The notes under the pieces are model-generated. The model saw nothing but the letters and a program-made list of their open reading frames with translations, was not told the origin of the DNA and did no database searches. A stretch of DNA of 64,000 nt, taken from Morchella semilibera (taxonomy: Eukaryota; Ascomycota; Pezizomycetes; Pezizales; Morchellaceae). The stretch lies in assembly GCA_009192285.1 (NCBI GenBank), contig WBVU01000003.1, positions 837,973 to 901,972 of the forward strand, written 5' to 3'. Both the position numbers and the translations under genes were made by a program. The stretch's first letter is position 1; every line of letters starts with the position of its first letter. This document shows positions 44,172 through 57,087 of this stretch, one piece after another.

Positions 44172-46351
44172 ATATTCCCCGATAAACTTAGGACTAGGGG
44201 GGTGGGCATAGTGGTTTTAGTATCAATTGTAGCTGGCCGGCGATCACCGCAACGAACAGAAACTTGGGAATGAATGGAAGGAGTTGATTCGATAGCAAGG
44301 CCTAATATTTAAAATGGGGCAGCTAAACTCAAGCGTACAATACGGGGGTCAGTTAACTTTGCTAAGTTATTTATCAGATTAAATAATAGATTAACAGCAT
44401 AGAAGGAGTATACATGTATCTAATTTTACCGCTCCCCGTACTGACGATGGGAAGGACCCAAGTGACAACTGGTAATATTGAACTGACACATGCAGCCTAT
44501 GACGGATTAAGCAGATACTCAAGTAAAGATTAAAGACTAGACACGTATTAGGAGGCGCACAGCTAAATACATTAACGGTAAAAGCCAATAGAGAGACTCC
44601 ATCACATGAATAAATGTATCGCTAGATCATATCATACACCCTGACTTCTCAATCGGTCACGTAAGAGCCCTTTTCAGCGGCGAGAGCTCGTATCAGACCA
44701 GATCGCGCGACTCATATGATCATGGGTTTCCCGATATGACTGCATACTACAACGAACCTTAAGGTGCCTGGCACGCAACGGTGGTTAAATGGCTGATAAA
44801 TAAAAGCACATGTACGCATACCTACGTAGGTGATCGCCTCTAGAAGCTCCCTCCCCCTCTATAGCGTGTGGCAAAATTATTGTAGAAGTATGGGAAGAGT
44901 CTCATTGGCCAAATCAGCCATTCAAACCCTGTTTTTAGACCCCTGTTTCTACAATTTTCCCTATCGCTGTACGATCACCAGACAGAACCCTCTCTAGAGT
45001 ATACAGTGAATCAAGCTGTCGCCGAGTGGCATTGCCTTGTGGATCCGGGCGCGCGGGAAAATAGAGGATAACCCTAACAACCCTGTTAGAGCGGGGGATA
45101 AGGCTGTTTGGGGCCGGTAGGGTTAATTGCTGGAGTGTTGTTTCCAGAGTTAATTGATTCCTAAGCTAATCGTACTCTACCATTTATACTCAGCACCCTG
45201 TACTACAGTTGTCTACAAACTTACCCCGGATACGTACTTATATTAGCATATGAAGAACATCGCGGAGGGTGACATACATAGTGAGATTCTGTAGGATTCC
45301 ATAACTCTATAGATCTCCAAGCGTGATGCAAAGATCACCTGCCGGAACTTGCTTTCTTTAGGTCGAGTTATTATATCTGGACTAGGTTACTCGTTTTAAT
45401 CATAAGGTATCACTCGCTTACACAATGATCAAGCAAGAAGGCTGGGGATATTCACATAGGTCTGACGTCATGCATATAAAACAGTTGGAAACTACATGTA
45501 TCTATATATCCTAAAACGAGATTCACCCTTCTGGAATTAATCCGTCACGGTGATTTCGAATCAACCACTTTCCAAATTGTGGGACTACATGTATGTAATA
45601 GGGACCCAGGAGATCCATTTACCGAGTTATCTGGGTATGGGTATATTAAACGGGGAACTCCTTTACTTTATTGGTTCGCCCTTTTCCTAGCGCACTATTA
45701 AACACCCACACCTCCGGGATGAGAATCAGACTTGGCTTCCTCTATATATTAGTTTCACGAACAGTACCGCACTCGGTATATATTCTTTAAGCTTCACAGT
45801 TGAAATTCGAAATCCGCAAAATAGCCAGAGAAAGAGGCACGCAAAATTCATATTTCTTTGCGGGCAAACGTAATCAGAGGGGTTCAGTTAGCTAGGTGTA
45901 TTACATACACTTCCGCCGGACAATCCTTGAACGAAAATTGCTTTTTCTCTCCAAGCTTTGCCATTGGTTCACTTCCTAGCTCTGATCACCGCAAGCGGGA
46001 GCCTGAACAGGGGGCTTAACTCACATACAAGCTTTTAATTTGCTACGAGGAGTCCAGCCATCGCGCTCTGGCTGTGAAGAAGCTTGTCTCTCGCTGTTTT
46101 TCTTTTTCTCACTGGCTACCTTTTCTGGATCTCTAATTGCCACTAATTTATGATCAGTCTCCGCTGTAATGCCCACCCCGTGTGTTTTTTCCTTATGCTA
46201 CATATGATTGATGTGTCTCCCACCCTCTAGACTTGCTCCCCTCTTTTTTTCATTTTCAGCCTTTACCTCCGCCCAAGGTTGAACCCCTCAGTAAAAGTCC
46301 AACCGATACCCAAGCAGTGTTCTCCCTTGGCTGAAGAAGCTCACGAGAAAA

Positions 46352-47239
46352 ATGGTCCCGCCATCATCGTTGACTCCAGGATGGGGGGTTCTCCTTTTCT
46401 CATGTGTATTATTGTTCTTGTCCGCCGGTGTCGATGCGCATTTCCAGGTCACATATCCCACACAACGGAATTATGTATACCATAATCAGTTTAGGTTCCC
46501 GTGTAAGACATTTTCTCATATTTCCGAACCTTTTTTAAATGTTACGCTGACTGTTAGCAGGTGGAGGTTTGAGTCTCTTCTGCTTATTCCCGCGTCGTCC
46601 ATCTCCATAACCCACTCTAATCCACTTCCCTCTCAGGTTCCCCTCCATCTGGTAACCGCTCCGCATGGCCCGTAGCCGGTGGCGCCATATCCTTCGTTCC
46701 AATTCACGTATTTGCGCTTACAACTATAAACATCGCGCTCGGTAATAACATCGACGAAAACATCGACTCCAACCCATACAATGTCCCCATGGTTCCACTA
46801 TTTAATCAAACCGGTGGGAACTCTACTTTCTGCATCCCAAAAGTAAAGATACCAAAGAGGATCGCTAGTGAAGTTGCAGATGGTGTGAACGCAACGATCC
46901 AGGTTATCCAATTGACGGCGAGTGGCGCCGCGCTGTATAATGTACGTACCTATACCTTGCCCGGATGAGCGATGTGAGAACCGTTGACTGATCATTTGTT
47001 TGATTTAGTGTATGGATATCACATTCTCCGCTCAAGAAGCCGAAAGATTTGCTGAGCCTGCCGTATGGAACCACTTTTGTTTCAATGGAACAGGAATAGG
47101 AGCACAGGGGGTCGGACCTCCGACAAACGCAAGCATAGCAAGTGCTGGAATGCGGTTAATAACGCCGCCCTCGTCTTTATCCTCGCCCTTGGTGATAGCC
47201 GGCCTTGCTTTGTTGTGGTCCTTGTGGATGAATGAGTAA
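46352..47239 (+). CDS. BIM1/X325-like copper-binding, GPI-anchored surface protein
   Basis: Four exons, 46352-46502, 46561-46572, 46637-46941 and 47009-47239, give 232 aa. A signal peptide (to about residue 29) should be cut after GVDA, leaving His as residue 1 of the mature protein (HFQVTYPTQRNY). This is the mark of LPMO-like X325/BIM1 proteins, which bind copper with an N-terminal His. Following parts fit: FPCGGL, NRSAWP, GG-ISF, NSTFCIPKV, CMDITFS and a second Cys in NHFCFNG. The C-terminus has a Ser/Pro spacer and a hydrophobic tail (SPLVIAGLALLWSLWM) typical of GPI addition. Exon 2 is a 12-base micro-exon needed to join FPC to GGLSS; its donor GTCTCT is weak. The role is probably copper handling at the cell surface. 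Confidence 0.82.
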
Positions 47240-48908
47240 CTTTCTAATATTTTTTTTTATGCGGCGCTGGAGTCTGAGGCGTTATTCTCTTTCTTCTCTT
47301 GAGTTTCTTTCATCCGTATGAAGCAAGTGAGATTCAATTCTTCCTCATGATGATAATGCCTACGAGCTCACGGACCGAGGCTGAGCTCCCTATGATATTT
47401 TCTTTTGGTTAGCTGATAAGGAAATCCAAACGTCTCAATTAAATATTGTGGTGTACCAAAATTGACCACTGACATCTAAACCCAAGGTGAAAAATCCTAA
47501 GCTGGTGAAATATCTTCCATTCGGGCTAAATGACCTGTGATTATACTTTAGCCTCTGGGGGTATCATCACACTTGACGTTCGGTAAGTGTCGGAATTGGA
47601 TTTCGTGAAAAGGTGACTTTGAGGTCTGACATTATTTTGTGACCATGCAGCATGTTCTTATAGATTCCCTCCATCTAACAATAGAACTTGACGCTTGGTC
47701 GCGGCGTAGAACGTGTGCCAATAAGATCCCGGATCTGAATTCTATATTTACCCTTCTTGCAGAGTCTCTAACCGCCGCTGCAAAATTTCCACGCCCCCAC
47801 TCTCAGAGCACGTACTACAGGGTCACGTTATGCAATCCCCGCACGACCTTCTGGTAGAAATAAGGCCCATAGGATTTTACACTAAGGTACTTGGTAGGGT
47901 GTGCCCCAGGGTTTCCCAGACAACAGGGGAATAATTTTTAGACCACTATTTTTTCGATATCCGAGATGAATACCAACGGAGAAGCTTAAGGTTACATACA
48001 TAATTTAGTGCATGTCTATAAACAGACCTGGATACGGAAAATCAAATGGTTACATGTACGTTGTACTCTATAATGAATCAATACATGCGTTATATATAAA
48101 TTACAAGACATGATTACAATCTCTCATCATGACGGTGCACATGCGTCAAGTCAGGTATGTACATAGTTAATCAAACACGGATAAATTCCCACCGCTATGT
48201 TTATTTATGGTGTTCAATCTGGTTTGATTAATTGAACCCATGTTACGGTAACCAAAAATGCTAGATACAAGAATATATGTACCTACATACATGTATGTAC
48301 TTATCAACCCCCGTCTAACAAGTCAGGTTTTCTCAAGTGCTTGCTAGACAATAGGTAATCTCCTCGATCCAACAAAACTACATGTAGCTACTTGTAGTCA
48401 TATAATGGACATGTATACAATATACCGATGGATACATGTACATGTAGTTTCCGATTAATAGGGGAAGTGCCCGCTTCTCCGACCCTCTGAACTCAACCAC
48501 ATGCATGCATCTATGAGAACACACATGTACGCCGTAGATTCTGTACTCTTATTGCGGAGTGTTTGTTCGCCATAGCTGCATACCATATATACATGTATGT
48601 GACATTAGAGTTACAATACTTCCATATCGCTTGGCAGATCTAGATTGCTTTGATAACCTATTAACGTCCCTAGGGATCAGGGCTACCGGCTCGTGCACTA
48701 GATGTAACACTAGCGCCAGTGCTATAGCCTACCGGTGATAAGCTTCGCGTAGGCGTTATAGCTAAAGCCGTCAGCTTAGTTCCCGACTTCTAGTTCGAGA
48801 CCAAGCTGTCGAACTCACCATCAAGCTCAATTGTACTGCCATCATTTTCAATACCCCTGGGTGGGTCCAAGAAATCCAAGAATAATGTCCTAAAAGACCT
48901 CGATCCTT
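47240..48908. other. Intergenic region dense in TACATGTA
   Basis: No gene is seen. TACATGTA occurs at 48051, 48288, 48379, 48433, 48439 and 48590, the densest cluster in the window (six in about 550 bases), together with related CATGTAC and ACATGTAC pieces. Confidence 0.6.
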
Positions 48909-50112
48909 TTAATTTTCCGACGTCAGTAACCACCCACTTGGCTCGCCTATGGGAGGCGGGTTGGAGGTATTGAGGGAACCTTTTTCGAGCTTCTTCCAAT
49001 TCCTTCTCGCCTTGAGATAGATGTTTTTGAAGATTTGCAACAGGCTTCCTATACCCACAACAAACGGGATGAGCTGCCCCACGGAGTCAAGGCCTCCGAC
49101 GCCACTGACTTGATTCCATCTCAGAGAACACTCTACGGTGATGATGATGATTCCGATGCCCCCAAACCCAAATAACGAGCCAGCAACGTACCAGAACACA
49201 GTCTCCTCCCGTGAAAGACGCTTGTCTTCCCTATAATCTGGCCCGTTGATTGGTGCGCGCTGTAGCTGATTGCTCAGTTCAGAAACAGAAGCCGCCGGGC
49301 TTGTTTGATCATCCTGCGTCACCTGGGCTTGAGATCCTCCCCTCATGGTAACCAGAAAATCCCCATTCATTGACCACTCTGGTTCCCGGAATGGCTCTAG
49401 AAATACATCAATCCAGTACAACAAAAAGCTCTCCCCCTCCTTCCTTGAAGAGAGTAGATGCGGCTCCGAAACCGCAATCATGGCAGCCAGCAGGATCATG
49501 CCTATGCACGCCATGACCCATGCAGCCATCATCCATATATTAAAGACCTTGTTGACCGTGCGGAACCAGCCAAATAAATCAACCTTTGCCATAAAGAACC
49601 CGTACGTCGCGCATTCCCCCACCCCCATTCTATCCATGCCCCGCCACCAGAACCAGAGTGAATATATATACAACCCCGCTAGCAGCATGATAAAACACAC
49701 GAATGTGAACACGGCGCACCCGAAAACCCCGTTCTCGTCATCCTCGCCCGAGATTGCGAGGTAAATAAAGAAGTACGAAAAGGTTGTGAACGCGACGCCG
49801 GAGAGGAGTATCACCACGATATAGCTCTCGACTGCATAGAAGTCGGTACCCTCCCGAGCGGCTTGGAATATCAACCCGACGAAGAGACTGAACTGGAACC
49901 AAAGGTTGACGGTTTGTGCGTTTGCGCGTCTCGGAGGGGATGAAGGAGTTTGCGAAGCAGGTAGCGACGAGCTGGCTGTAGAAGCCGATACGGATGCCGA
50001 GGCCGTAAAGGTCGGGGTTACCGCTGAGAGCGCAGGTGTTGTCTTGTGCCGCGGCATAGGTGACGAGAGTTGCTAGTACTATTAACGTAGATAGGTGCTT
50101 GAGCGGGGTCAT
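48909..50112 (-). CDS. Polytopic membrane protein, unknown function, frame interrupted
   Basis: About 400 aa. The N-terminus (ATG at 50112-50110) has a signal-like segment LKHLSTLIVLATLVTYAAA followed by CALSGNPDLYGLGIRIGFYSQ. Six or seven membrane spans then follow, including LWFQFSLFVGLIF, SYIVVILLSGVAFTTF, VFTFVCFIMLLAGLYI, IWMMAAWVMACIGMILL, FWYVAGSLFGFGGIGIIIITV and IPFVVGIGSLLQIF. The two halves lie in different frames, changing near 49921-49928 (GAGACGCGCAAACG on the coding strand), by one extra or two missing bases; no intron fits. The NPDLYG-LGIR-G-Y-Q opening recurs, as I recall, in fungal proteins of unknown function. An ER or plasma-membrane location is likely. Confidence 0.7.
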
Positions 50113-51472
50113 CCTTGAGCTTATGGAAGTGGTTTTTTGGATGATTGATGTAGTTCGTCCCTGGTACTTATGCCTAGTAGGTATCCATGTCAATTATTCT
50201 CCCTGTATATGTAAGCTTAGATCTAGGTATATCTAGAGTAGGGTAGAGCGCCTAAATGCCTACTTATGCAATAGGCCCCTTGCGCAAATAACCCCAGGGT
50301 CTTTTTTCTACTTGTGTGATTTGCTGATGGGAGGATAGGCGCCAATCAAGCTACCGGAAAAAGACTCTGGAGTCTTTTGCCTAATAATATGCTTGCACTG
50401 CCAGTAGAGACCGCAAAAGTCCGTTTGGTAAGACCAGGTTCGCAGCGTAAGCCACACCATTTTTCTGTGGCTTATGCCGTGAACCCGTAAGAACAGACCA
50501 GTCTTATCCAACGGACTTTTGCGGTACTACATGTTGGCTCACTTGCTCGCGCGGGTGGCAGTTGTGCCTCTGTAATGGCGGACAGGGATTCCAGGCCAAT
50601 AGCGAGTTCACTCTGGCGACACCAAAAGGCTATGATTCTGAGGGGATCGGCGTACCTGCTACAATACCCGCCCCTGCTTACATACCTAAGTCACCTTTCT
50701 GTTTATCTCAAGTTTCGAGTCTAGTACAATACACGACAGGCACCCTGAGAAACACGATATAGTACTGATATTATATTTTGGGAATAGATCTTAGAATGAA
50801 CTTACATGCTTCTAAACCTACTTACTTAACTAGATCTAGACTTCGAAGTTTATCAAATATATCATGGTTTATGCTTTACATAAAGCCCGCCACTACCCGA
50901 TTTAAATAATACGCATAAAAACGCATTGTAATTTTAAATCTCTTCCCGCCAGTGAAAGCGATGCAACAGGAACCTAACCACATCTCAATACGTGTTCGAG
51001 GCTAAGTTTCAATTATTATGAGCCAATGATATATAAGCCTCAATTCTCATCGGGCTGAGACCCGGAAGGTATCAAGCCTTGCAATGTGTAGTACTCTTTA
51101 CTCTATACGTTTACTATAGTTCCATCACAACTTACAAAGACCCAAGCGCATCAAGTTACAAAATCAATACAGCAAAAGCTTTCTAGAAGGGCACTCCCGA
51201 GACGAAGTTTGTTATCCTTATAGCGAGATTACCCTTATATAGAGGGTACGGAGCAGGCGAACGGGGGAGCCAAAGAGTGGTGCCCTTATAGAGAGATTGC
51301 CCTTATAGAATCACTCTTAGAGCAAGCTTTGGCTGTAGTAATATATCAACCTCACAAATGAGTTCTGGGGAATCTTCTATTCCCCCACTAGGTAAGCTTG
51401 TAACCAACTCTTAGTTAAAAACGCTGACAAAATATCCTTATTACAATCGAATCCTCAGACCAGACATTGAGC
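50113..51472. other. Intergenic region
   Basis: No gene is seen. A MITE-like element lies at 50410-50526. Near 51220-51310, GAGATTGCCCTTATAGA-like blocks repeat three times, a short local repeat upstream of the NLR. Confidence 0.5.
50410..50526. mobile_element. MITE-like element with TACCGCAAAA ends and inner hairpin
   Basis: The outer inverted ends are ACCGCAAAAGTCCGTT / AACGGACTTTTGCGGTA, then TAAGACCAG / CCAGTCTTA. The inner hairpin is GCGTAAGCCACA / TGTGGCTTATGC. It shares its ends with the element at 40364 and its interior hairpin with that at 5071. Confidence 0.75.
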
Positions 51473-54400
51473 ATGCCAGCCAAAAGGAAGCGACGCACAC
51501 TCTCTGGGCTCTTTCATCGATCGCCCAAGAAAGTTAGGGAAGCCCCGCCGGTTGCTACTCAAGTTTCAGGCAATGGAGAGAAGTCCAGCAGTTCTATCCT
51601 GTCTGTTAGGAATAATATCCCGGAAACCTCTCCACATCAAAACCTCGACGTGGCTGCAAATACTACAGGTATCATGCATGGCTATATCAACAGCTCTGAA
51701 CAGCACTAATTCTGGACTCACAACAGGAACTAATACTGCCGCGGGGATCCGTCCTACGAGCGGACCGCAATCAACCAACCCGACTACAAGAGCAGTATCT
51801 ATAAGCACTCCAGGTACAGGAAGCCCAAGCGTTAAGAGCCAGGCCTCCACACAAACACCCGCAGGAAACGCACAGGCCATCCCAGTTACAGGGAATATTA
51901 CATTTTCTATTCCAATCATTCCGAAGTAAGTCAACCAACATGCCCTATCATCCGGCATCATATTCTCCGATAAATAAAGCTCACAGTAACAGGAAAACAG
52001 AATCGCCGTGGGAATTGGCTTTGGCAAAGCTATCACTAGAAGACAAACAGCTATTGAGCTTGGGTGGTACCGAAAAACTTGACATTCTAAAAGCCGTCCT
52101 AACGGCAACAGAAGAGAAAAGAGACATCTGTCGACAAAAACAGTGGAAATATGCTTTGAAAGGCGAAACTATCATCCTTCGCGATATTGCTGACAAAATT
52201 ATTGTATGGGTCAACAAATTCAAGTCTATCGGGGATGTGGTTATATCATTTGACCCTAAAAATGCTGCACTTCCGTGGGGAGCATTTAGATTTATTCTAC
52301 AGGTAAGACTATTTTCAACCGTTTTGGGCCGTGGTTATAAGTAGTATTAACCTAAAGATAGATTGCTACAAACGATAACCAAAACATGGGAGCAGTACTT
52401 GTGGCCTTAGAAATCATCGCAAACCTCATGGGGAGGTGCGCGATATACGAAACGTTATATACCGGGAGTGGAACTGAATCATCTATCCAGTTTGAGAACG
52501 AAATAATAAAATTATACGCATATATCCTACTATTCCTAGCCCGGGCTAAACAGTACTATCTAAAGAACACTGGAGGTATGGGGGCTCCTGAATCCTTAGA
52601 CTTTAGGGTGGCGTACTCGGTACAGGATCTAAATATGTGATTATAACTACTACAGTTCGGATTATATTCAGCATCTTCGAGACGGAGCTGGCTTCCCTAC
52701 TTGATAATGTCACTACACAAGAGGCTAGCCTGCTCAAAGTGACCGCCCTGGCAGAAGCAGAATGTGAGTCTTCTTTTTCTTTCTTTCTTTCTTTTTTTAC
52801 GCCTGTTCTGCTTCTAATTTGATTCTAACTACAATCTTTTTGTGCAGATAATAGAGTAGCTAGTCAAAAAAATCAGGAAACAAGCAGAAGTAAATCCCGC
52901 ATACTACCCCACTAGTTGTCTATATTACGAATAAACTAATATTACAAATCAACTCTTTACCAGAAATATCCGATGAGCTCAAAATACTTGCAAAGGAATT
53001 TGAAATGCCAATTATTAGGGTCGAGTCCAATGTCAGAGAACTTCTCGATTTTCTGAATGGTATTACTACCTATTTCCTCCCACCTCCCATCTTAAAAATA
53101 CTCAAGAGACCCAAATAAACAAAAGCTAATAGCGGAGTACGGTTAAATTAGACGAAGAAAGAATAAAAATCTTGATGTGGCTATCCCATGTTGAATATGA
53201 AAAGCATCATGCAAACGCTTGCATCGGCCCGTGTGGCTGGGACCGGTGAATGGCTGCTGAGGAAAAAGGAGTTTATTCAATGGCAGAAGTCCAGTGCTTC
53301 AACAATTCTCTGGTTACGTGGGATCCGTAAGTCTGCCGAAAATATGCTTGCCCAAGTAAGGGTTGCTACAAAGATTTATATTCTGACATTAGTCTACACA
53401 GCTGGCGCTGGAAAAACGAAACTTACGTAAGCGTAATCAATTTATAAATTTATCTATATTACAACAAACTAACTGATTTTGTAGATCGAGGGTAATCGAC
53501 AGTGCCAGGCGGCAACAGGAATTATCCGGAAGCGGCGAGGCCCTTGCTTACTTCTATTGTAAACGCGATGCCTCAGGGTCAACCGATCCAGAAGTCATCA
53601 TGAACGCCCTCGTTAAGCAACTATGCCGTCTGCCACCTTTGTCATCAGTACAGAAGGAAGTCGTCACTATTTATGAGGCTAGAAAAAAGTCTGGGTTCGC
53701 TTCGGGATCATTAGGATTCTCGGAAAGCCTCGACCTCATCATAACGCTTATCAATACTTACCCCAGACAACCATCATTATCGATGCCCTAGACGAGTGCG
53801 ACCCAGATAAGCGAATGAGGTTTTTCAAGTCATTAAGGACCATCGTTGAATCATCTACAAGTCTTGTAAAAATATTTGTTTCTAGTAGGAACGATGACGA
53901 TATTGTACTCGGTCTAAAAGAAGTACCAAACTTTTGGATTGAAGCAACAGATAACGAAGGAGATATTGAGAGGTTCATACAACAAGAGGTCAGACGTTGT
54001 AGGGATGACGGAGATCTGTTGCGTGGCAAGGTCACTGATGGGTTGATGGAGAAAATTATTACTAGCCTGATCACCCGATCTCGAGGAATGTATGAATACA
54101 ATACCCTTACTATTCTTTTCTTTATAGCTACCCTCAAGAGCGTTATTCTAATCTCTTCATTCAAATATAAGGTTTATGTGGGCCGACCTTCAGATCAAGC
54201 ACATATGCGCCATGAATACCCCTGCAGATATAGAGGCGGGGGCTCAACACGCTCCCGGAATCTTTAGAGAAGACATATTTAGATATTTATGATTGTATAC
54301 GATCTCAGAAGGGAAACAGCCCACAGCTAGCTAGAATCACTTTAATGTGGGTTCTTTGTTCGGCGGAAGCACTTTCACCCCGAAAACCTCACTGCCTTAG

Positions 54401-55866
54401 TCTCACTATCCGCCGGGGGTAATCATGATCTCAGCGTGGAAACGTTATTTAAAATATGTCACAACCTTCTCGTGATTAACCGGGAATCTAATGTCGTACA
54501 AGTTGCGCACTTGTCAGTACGCGAGTTTCTTGAAGAAAAGGGTGTCGGAATCGTCAATGCGCACACCATGGCATCGAAGTTTTGTCTTTCTTACATAATG
54601 GATCCGGATAATCACCTCGCAACCGATGAGATATCGTGGGACACTTTATTTGTAGTCCCTTACGCCGTACAACATTGGATTGGGCACACCCAGTACTCTC
54701 TCCCTCAACAGACAAACCATGATCTTTCTAAATTACTTATCAAGTTCCTAAAAGATTCTGTCATACTAGATTGGTGGAGGAGGGAGTACGTAGTCCTTTG
54801 TACGTCACTACCCGAACCCTGTCGTAGAGTACAACTATCGACCCTTCCGATCACAGTAGCACTATGCTTTGGATTCCGCGAGATTAGTGGTTTATGGGAG
54901 TCGGAAGATCGTAACATTTGGTCTGAGGAGAGGCAGTTATGGGTAGATGTACTTGTGTATGTTGCACGCGAGACGGAACACGACTGGGTCTTGGAGCTCC
55001 TTCTTGATAAGGGGGTAGATGTCAACGGTCAATCCGCGCGATCCGGGGGGCTGGGATATACCGCCCTAGCCGCTGCAGCACATAGTAGGAACATAAGAGT
55101 TGTAGAGCTACTACTAGAGAAAGGGGCGGATGTGAATGCACAGTTCGGCATTGCCCTGCAGGCGGCGGCTAGTGGGGGGGACGAGGATATTGTGAAGCTA
55201 CTGCTGGACAGAGGAGCAGATGTCAATGCATGCAGTGGTGGTGCCCTAGAGGCGGCGGTTCTTTGGGGGAACGAGAGTGTTATGAAGCTACTGCCGGACA
55301 GAGCAGATGTCAATGCATTCAATGGCCTAAAGGCGGCGGTTTTGGGGGGGAACGAGAATATTATGAAGCTACTGCTGGATAGAGTAGATGCTAATATATG
55401 CGGTGGTGGTGCCCTAGGGACGGCGGTTTGGGAGGGGAACGGGGATATTGCGAAGCTACTACTGGACAGAGGAGCAGATGTCAATGCATGCGATGGTGGT
55501 GCCCTAAGGGGGGCGGCCGGTATGGGGAACGAGGATATTGTGAAGCTACTGCTGGACAGAGGGGCAGATGTCAATGTATGCGATGGTGATGCCCTAGTGA
55601 AGGCGGCTGGTAATTATAAGGGAAACGAGAATATTGTGAGGCTACTGCTGGACAGAGGAGCAGATGTCAATGCACGCGGTGGTATGTCCGGTAGTGCCCT
55701 ACAGATAGCGGTTCGTAACGAAAACAAGAATATTGTGAAGCTACTACTGGATAAAGGAGGGGATATCGACAACAAAGAATTCTTAGACGAGTCAGCCGAT
55801 GATATCGCTGGTAGCGGTAGTAGTAGATCTGAGTGTATGATGGATCTCTGTGACGATGTTCTCTAA
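51473..55866 (+). CDS. NACHT-ankyrin NLR (STAND) protein, frame interrupted
   Basis: A fungal NLR spread over several exons. The basic N-terminus is MPAKRKRRTLSGLFHRS; a Ser/Thr-rich linker follows, then a helical N-terminal domain (51998-52300: WELALAKLSLEDKQL, KGETIILRDIADKI, ALPWGAFRFILQ) of the kind called NWD. The NACHT domain has the P-loop GIPGAGKT, made across an intron (53327-53410), and a Walker B IIIDALDECD at ~53780; winged-helix sequence (VAHLSVREFLEE) precedes the C-terminal ankyrins (55029-55780). Introns at 53327-53410, 53428-53484 and ~54088-54123 are plausible. The frame is lost at four or more points, mostly in C or G runs, so it is a pseudogene or a poorly called region. 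Such proteins act in heterokaryon incompatibility and non-self recognition. Confidence 0.78.
55170..55770 (+). repeat. Near-identical ankyrin-encoding repeats
   Basis: Seven units of about 81-97 bases, each carrying a GATATTGTGAAGCTACTGCT-like core (about 55190, 55271, 55351, 55440, 55530, 55627 and 55725), encode LLLDRGADVNA turns. Units 2 and 3 are in-frame length variants lacking one or two of the usual residues. The similarity at DNA level is far above what ankyrin structure requires. Confidence 0.8.
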
Positions 55867-57087
55867 GTAACACATAGACTTAGAACACTATAGTTATAGT
55901 CTCCTATCTGTTAGATTATTATCATTTAGAATAGGGCGGGTGGGTTTATGCAGCTGGACATGTATTTAGCTAGTGTCTGTCATTTAATCTCTCTTTTGTA
56001 CTTTTTATACCGTACCAGTCGCTCCCCCGATATTATGTGACTTACGATATTAGACACTAGCACATCAAGTTTTCCCACAAGATTTGAGATCAAGGCCACG
56101 CCTAACCTGGTGTTTGTCCCCCGTTCAACATACCCCTGCAGTATACTAGTACTGATCCGCAGACATATCCGTCTAAAAGCCAATATCAATGTCTCTGACG
56201 TGCGCACGTGACGACGGCTACACACCCACAACCCAGCACCCTAGATCGAAGACTTCCAGGCAGGCATAGAGCCGCTCAATGAAACATGATAATCTCTATT
56301 TCGAAGCTTAGTACCCGTTCAATGGGCTGTGTCATGGGGTGACTTTACACCCAGCCAGATCCAGACCTCCCCGAGCTAGCCCCTCGACGTTAACACTCGT
56401 CGACTTAATTAACCAAGAAACGCATAAAAAATCCACACATCTCTTACCAGAAAGAAAAGGGCTGCTCTCGGTGTGTGAGAGAGGTGGGGGAGAGAGAGGG
56501 AGGCGTGAGAGTGGGGTGGGGGCCGGCCTGATATTAAGCTTTATAAAGAATCAGGACATTCCTGTCATTACCCCCTGATGACTAAACCTTAGCCCCACCA
56601 AGCGAAAAGATGGTTTAGCCTAGAACGGGCACATTCTTGTGAACTTTTATTTTGCGCTGCTATAATAATGAAGGGGCCCTTGATTTTGCGCTGCGCTCCA
56701 CGGCACCAAGTATCACACGTATGGAATCGGGAGCCCGAGTGATTGCTCATGAACCTTAGCTAGGTTGACCATGCGCTCACGTGACCGGAAAGAGAGTTGA
56801 AAGATGCCGGCCATATGGTATATACGTATTTTAACATCAAAAGCATTCTAGCTTGCCGAATCACCCCGGAGAACTCAGGTAAGCTAAATATCAAGTAGAG
56901 CTATTCATTTCCATTTCCATCTACATAACGACCTATATACCACGTATAACAAGCCAAACAAAGCACAAAACTCAGAGCATAAAGCACAAAAGCCACCCAA
57001 GTAAGATATGATATCCTCACAGAAAAGTAACAACAAAAAAAAAAAAAAAAAAAAGGAAGGTCACAAACTAGTTAGTCAGCAAACTAC
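55867..57087. other. Intergenic region
   Basis: No supportable gene. There are purine-rich GAGAG tracts near 56480-56515 and a poly(A) run near 57035, just past the zinc-ribbon gene's stop. Confidence 0.5.

Larger units (their letters stand above)
42864..46351. other. AT-rich gene-free region with MITEs
   Basis: About 3.5 kb, no gene. Inverted-repeat elements lie at 43829-44048 and 44063-44171, and a weaker one near 44870-44962 (arms GGCAAAATTATTGTAGAA and TTTCTACAATTTTCCC). TACATGTA occurs at 44411, 45493 and 45586. Confidence 0.55.
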
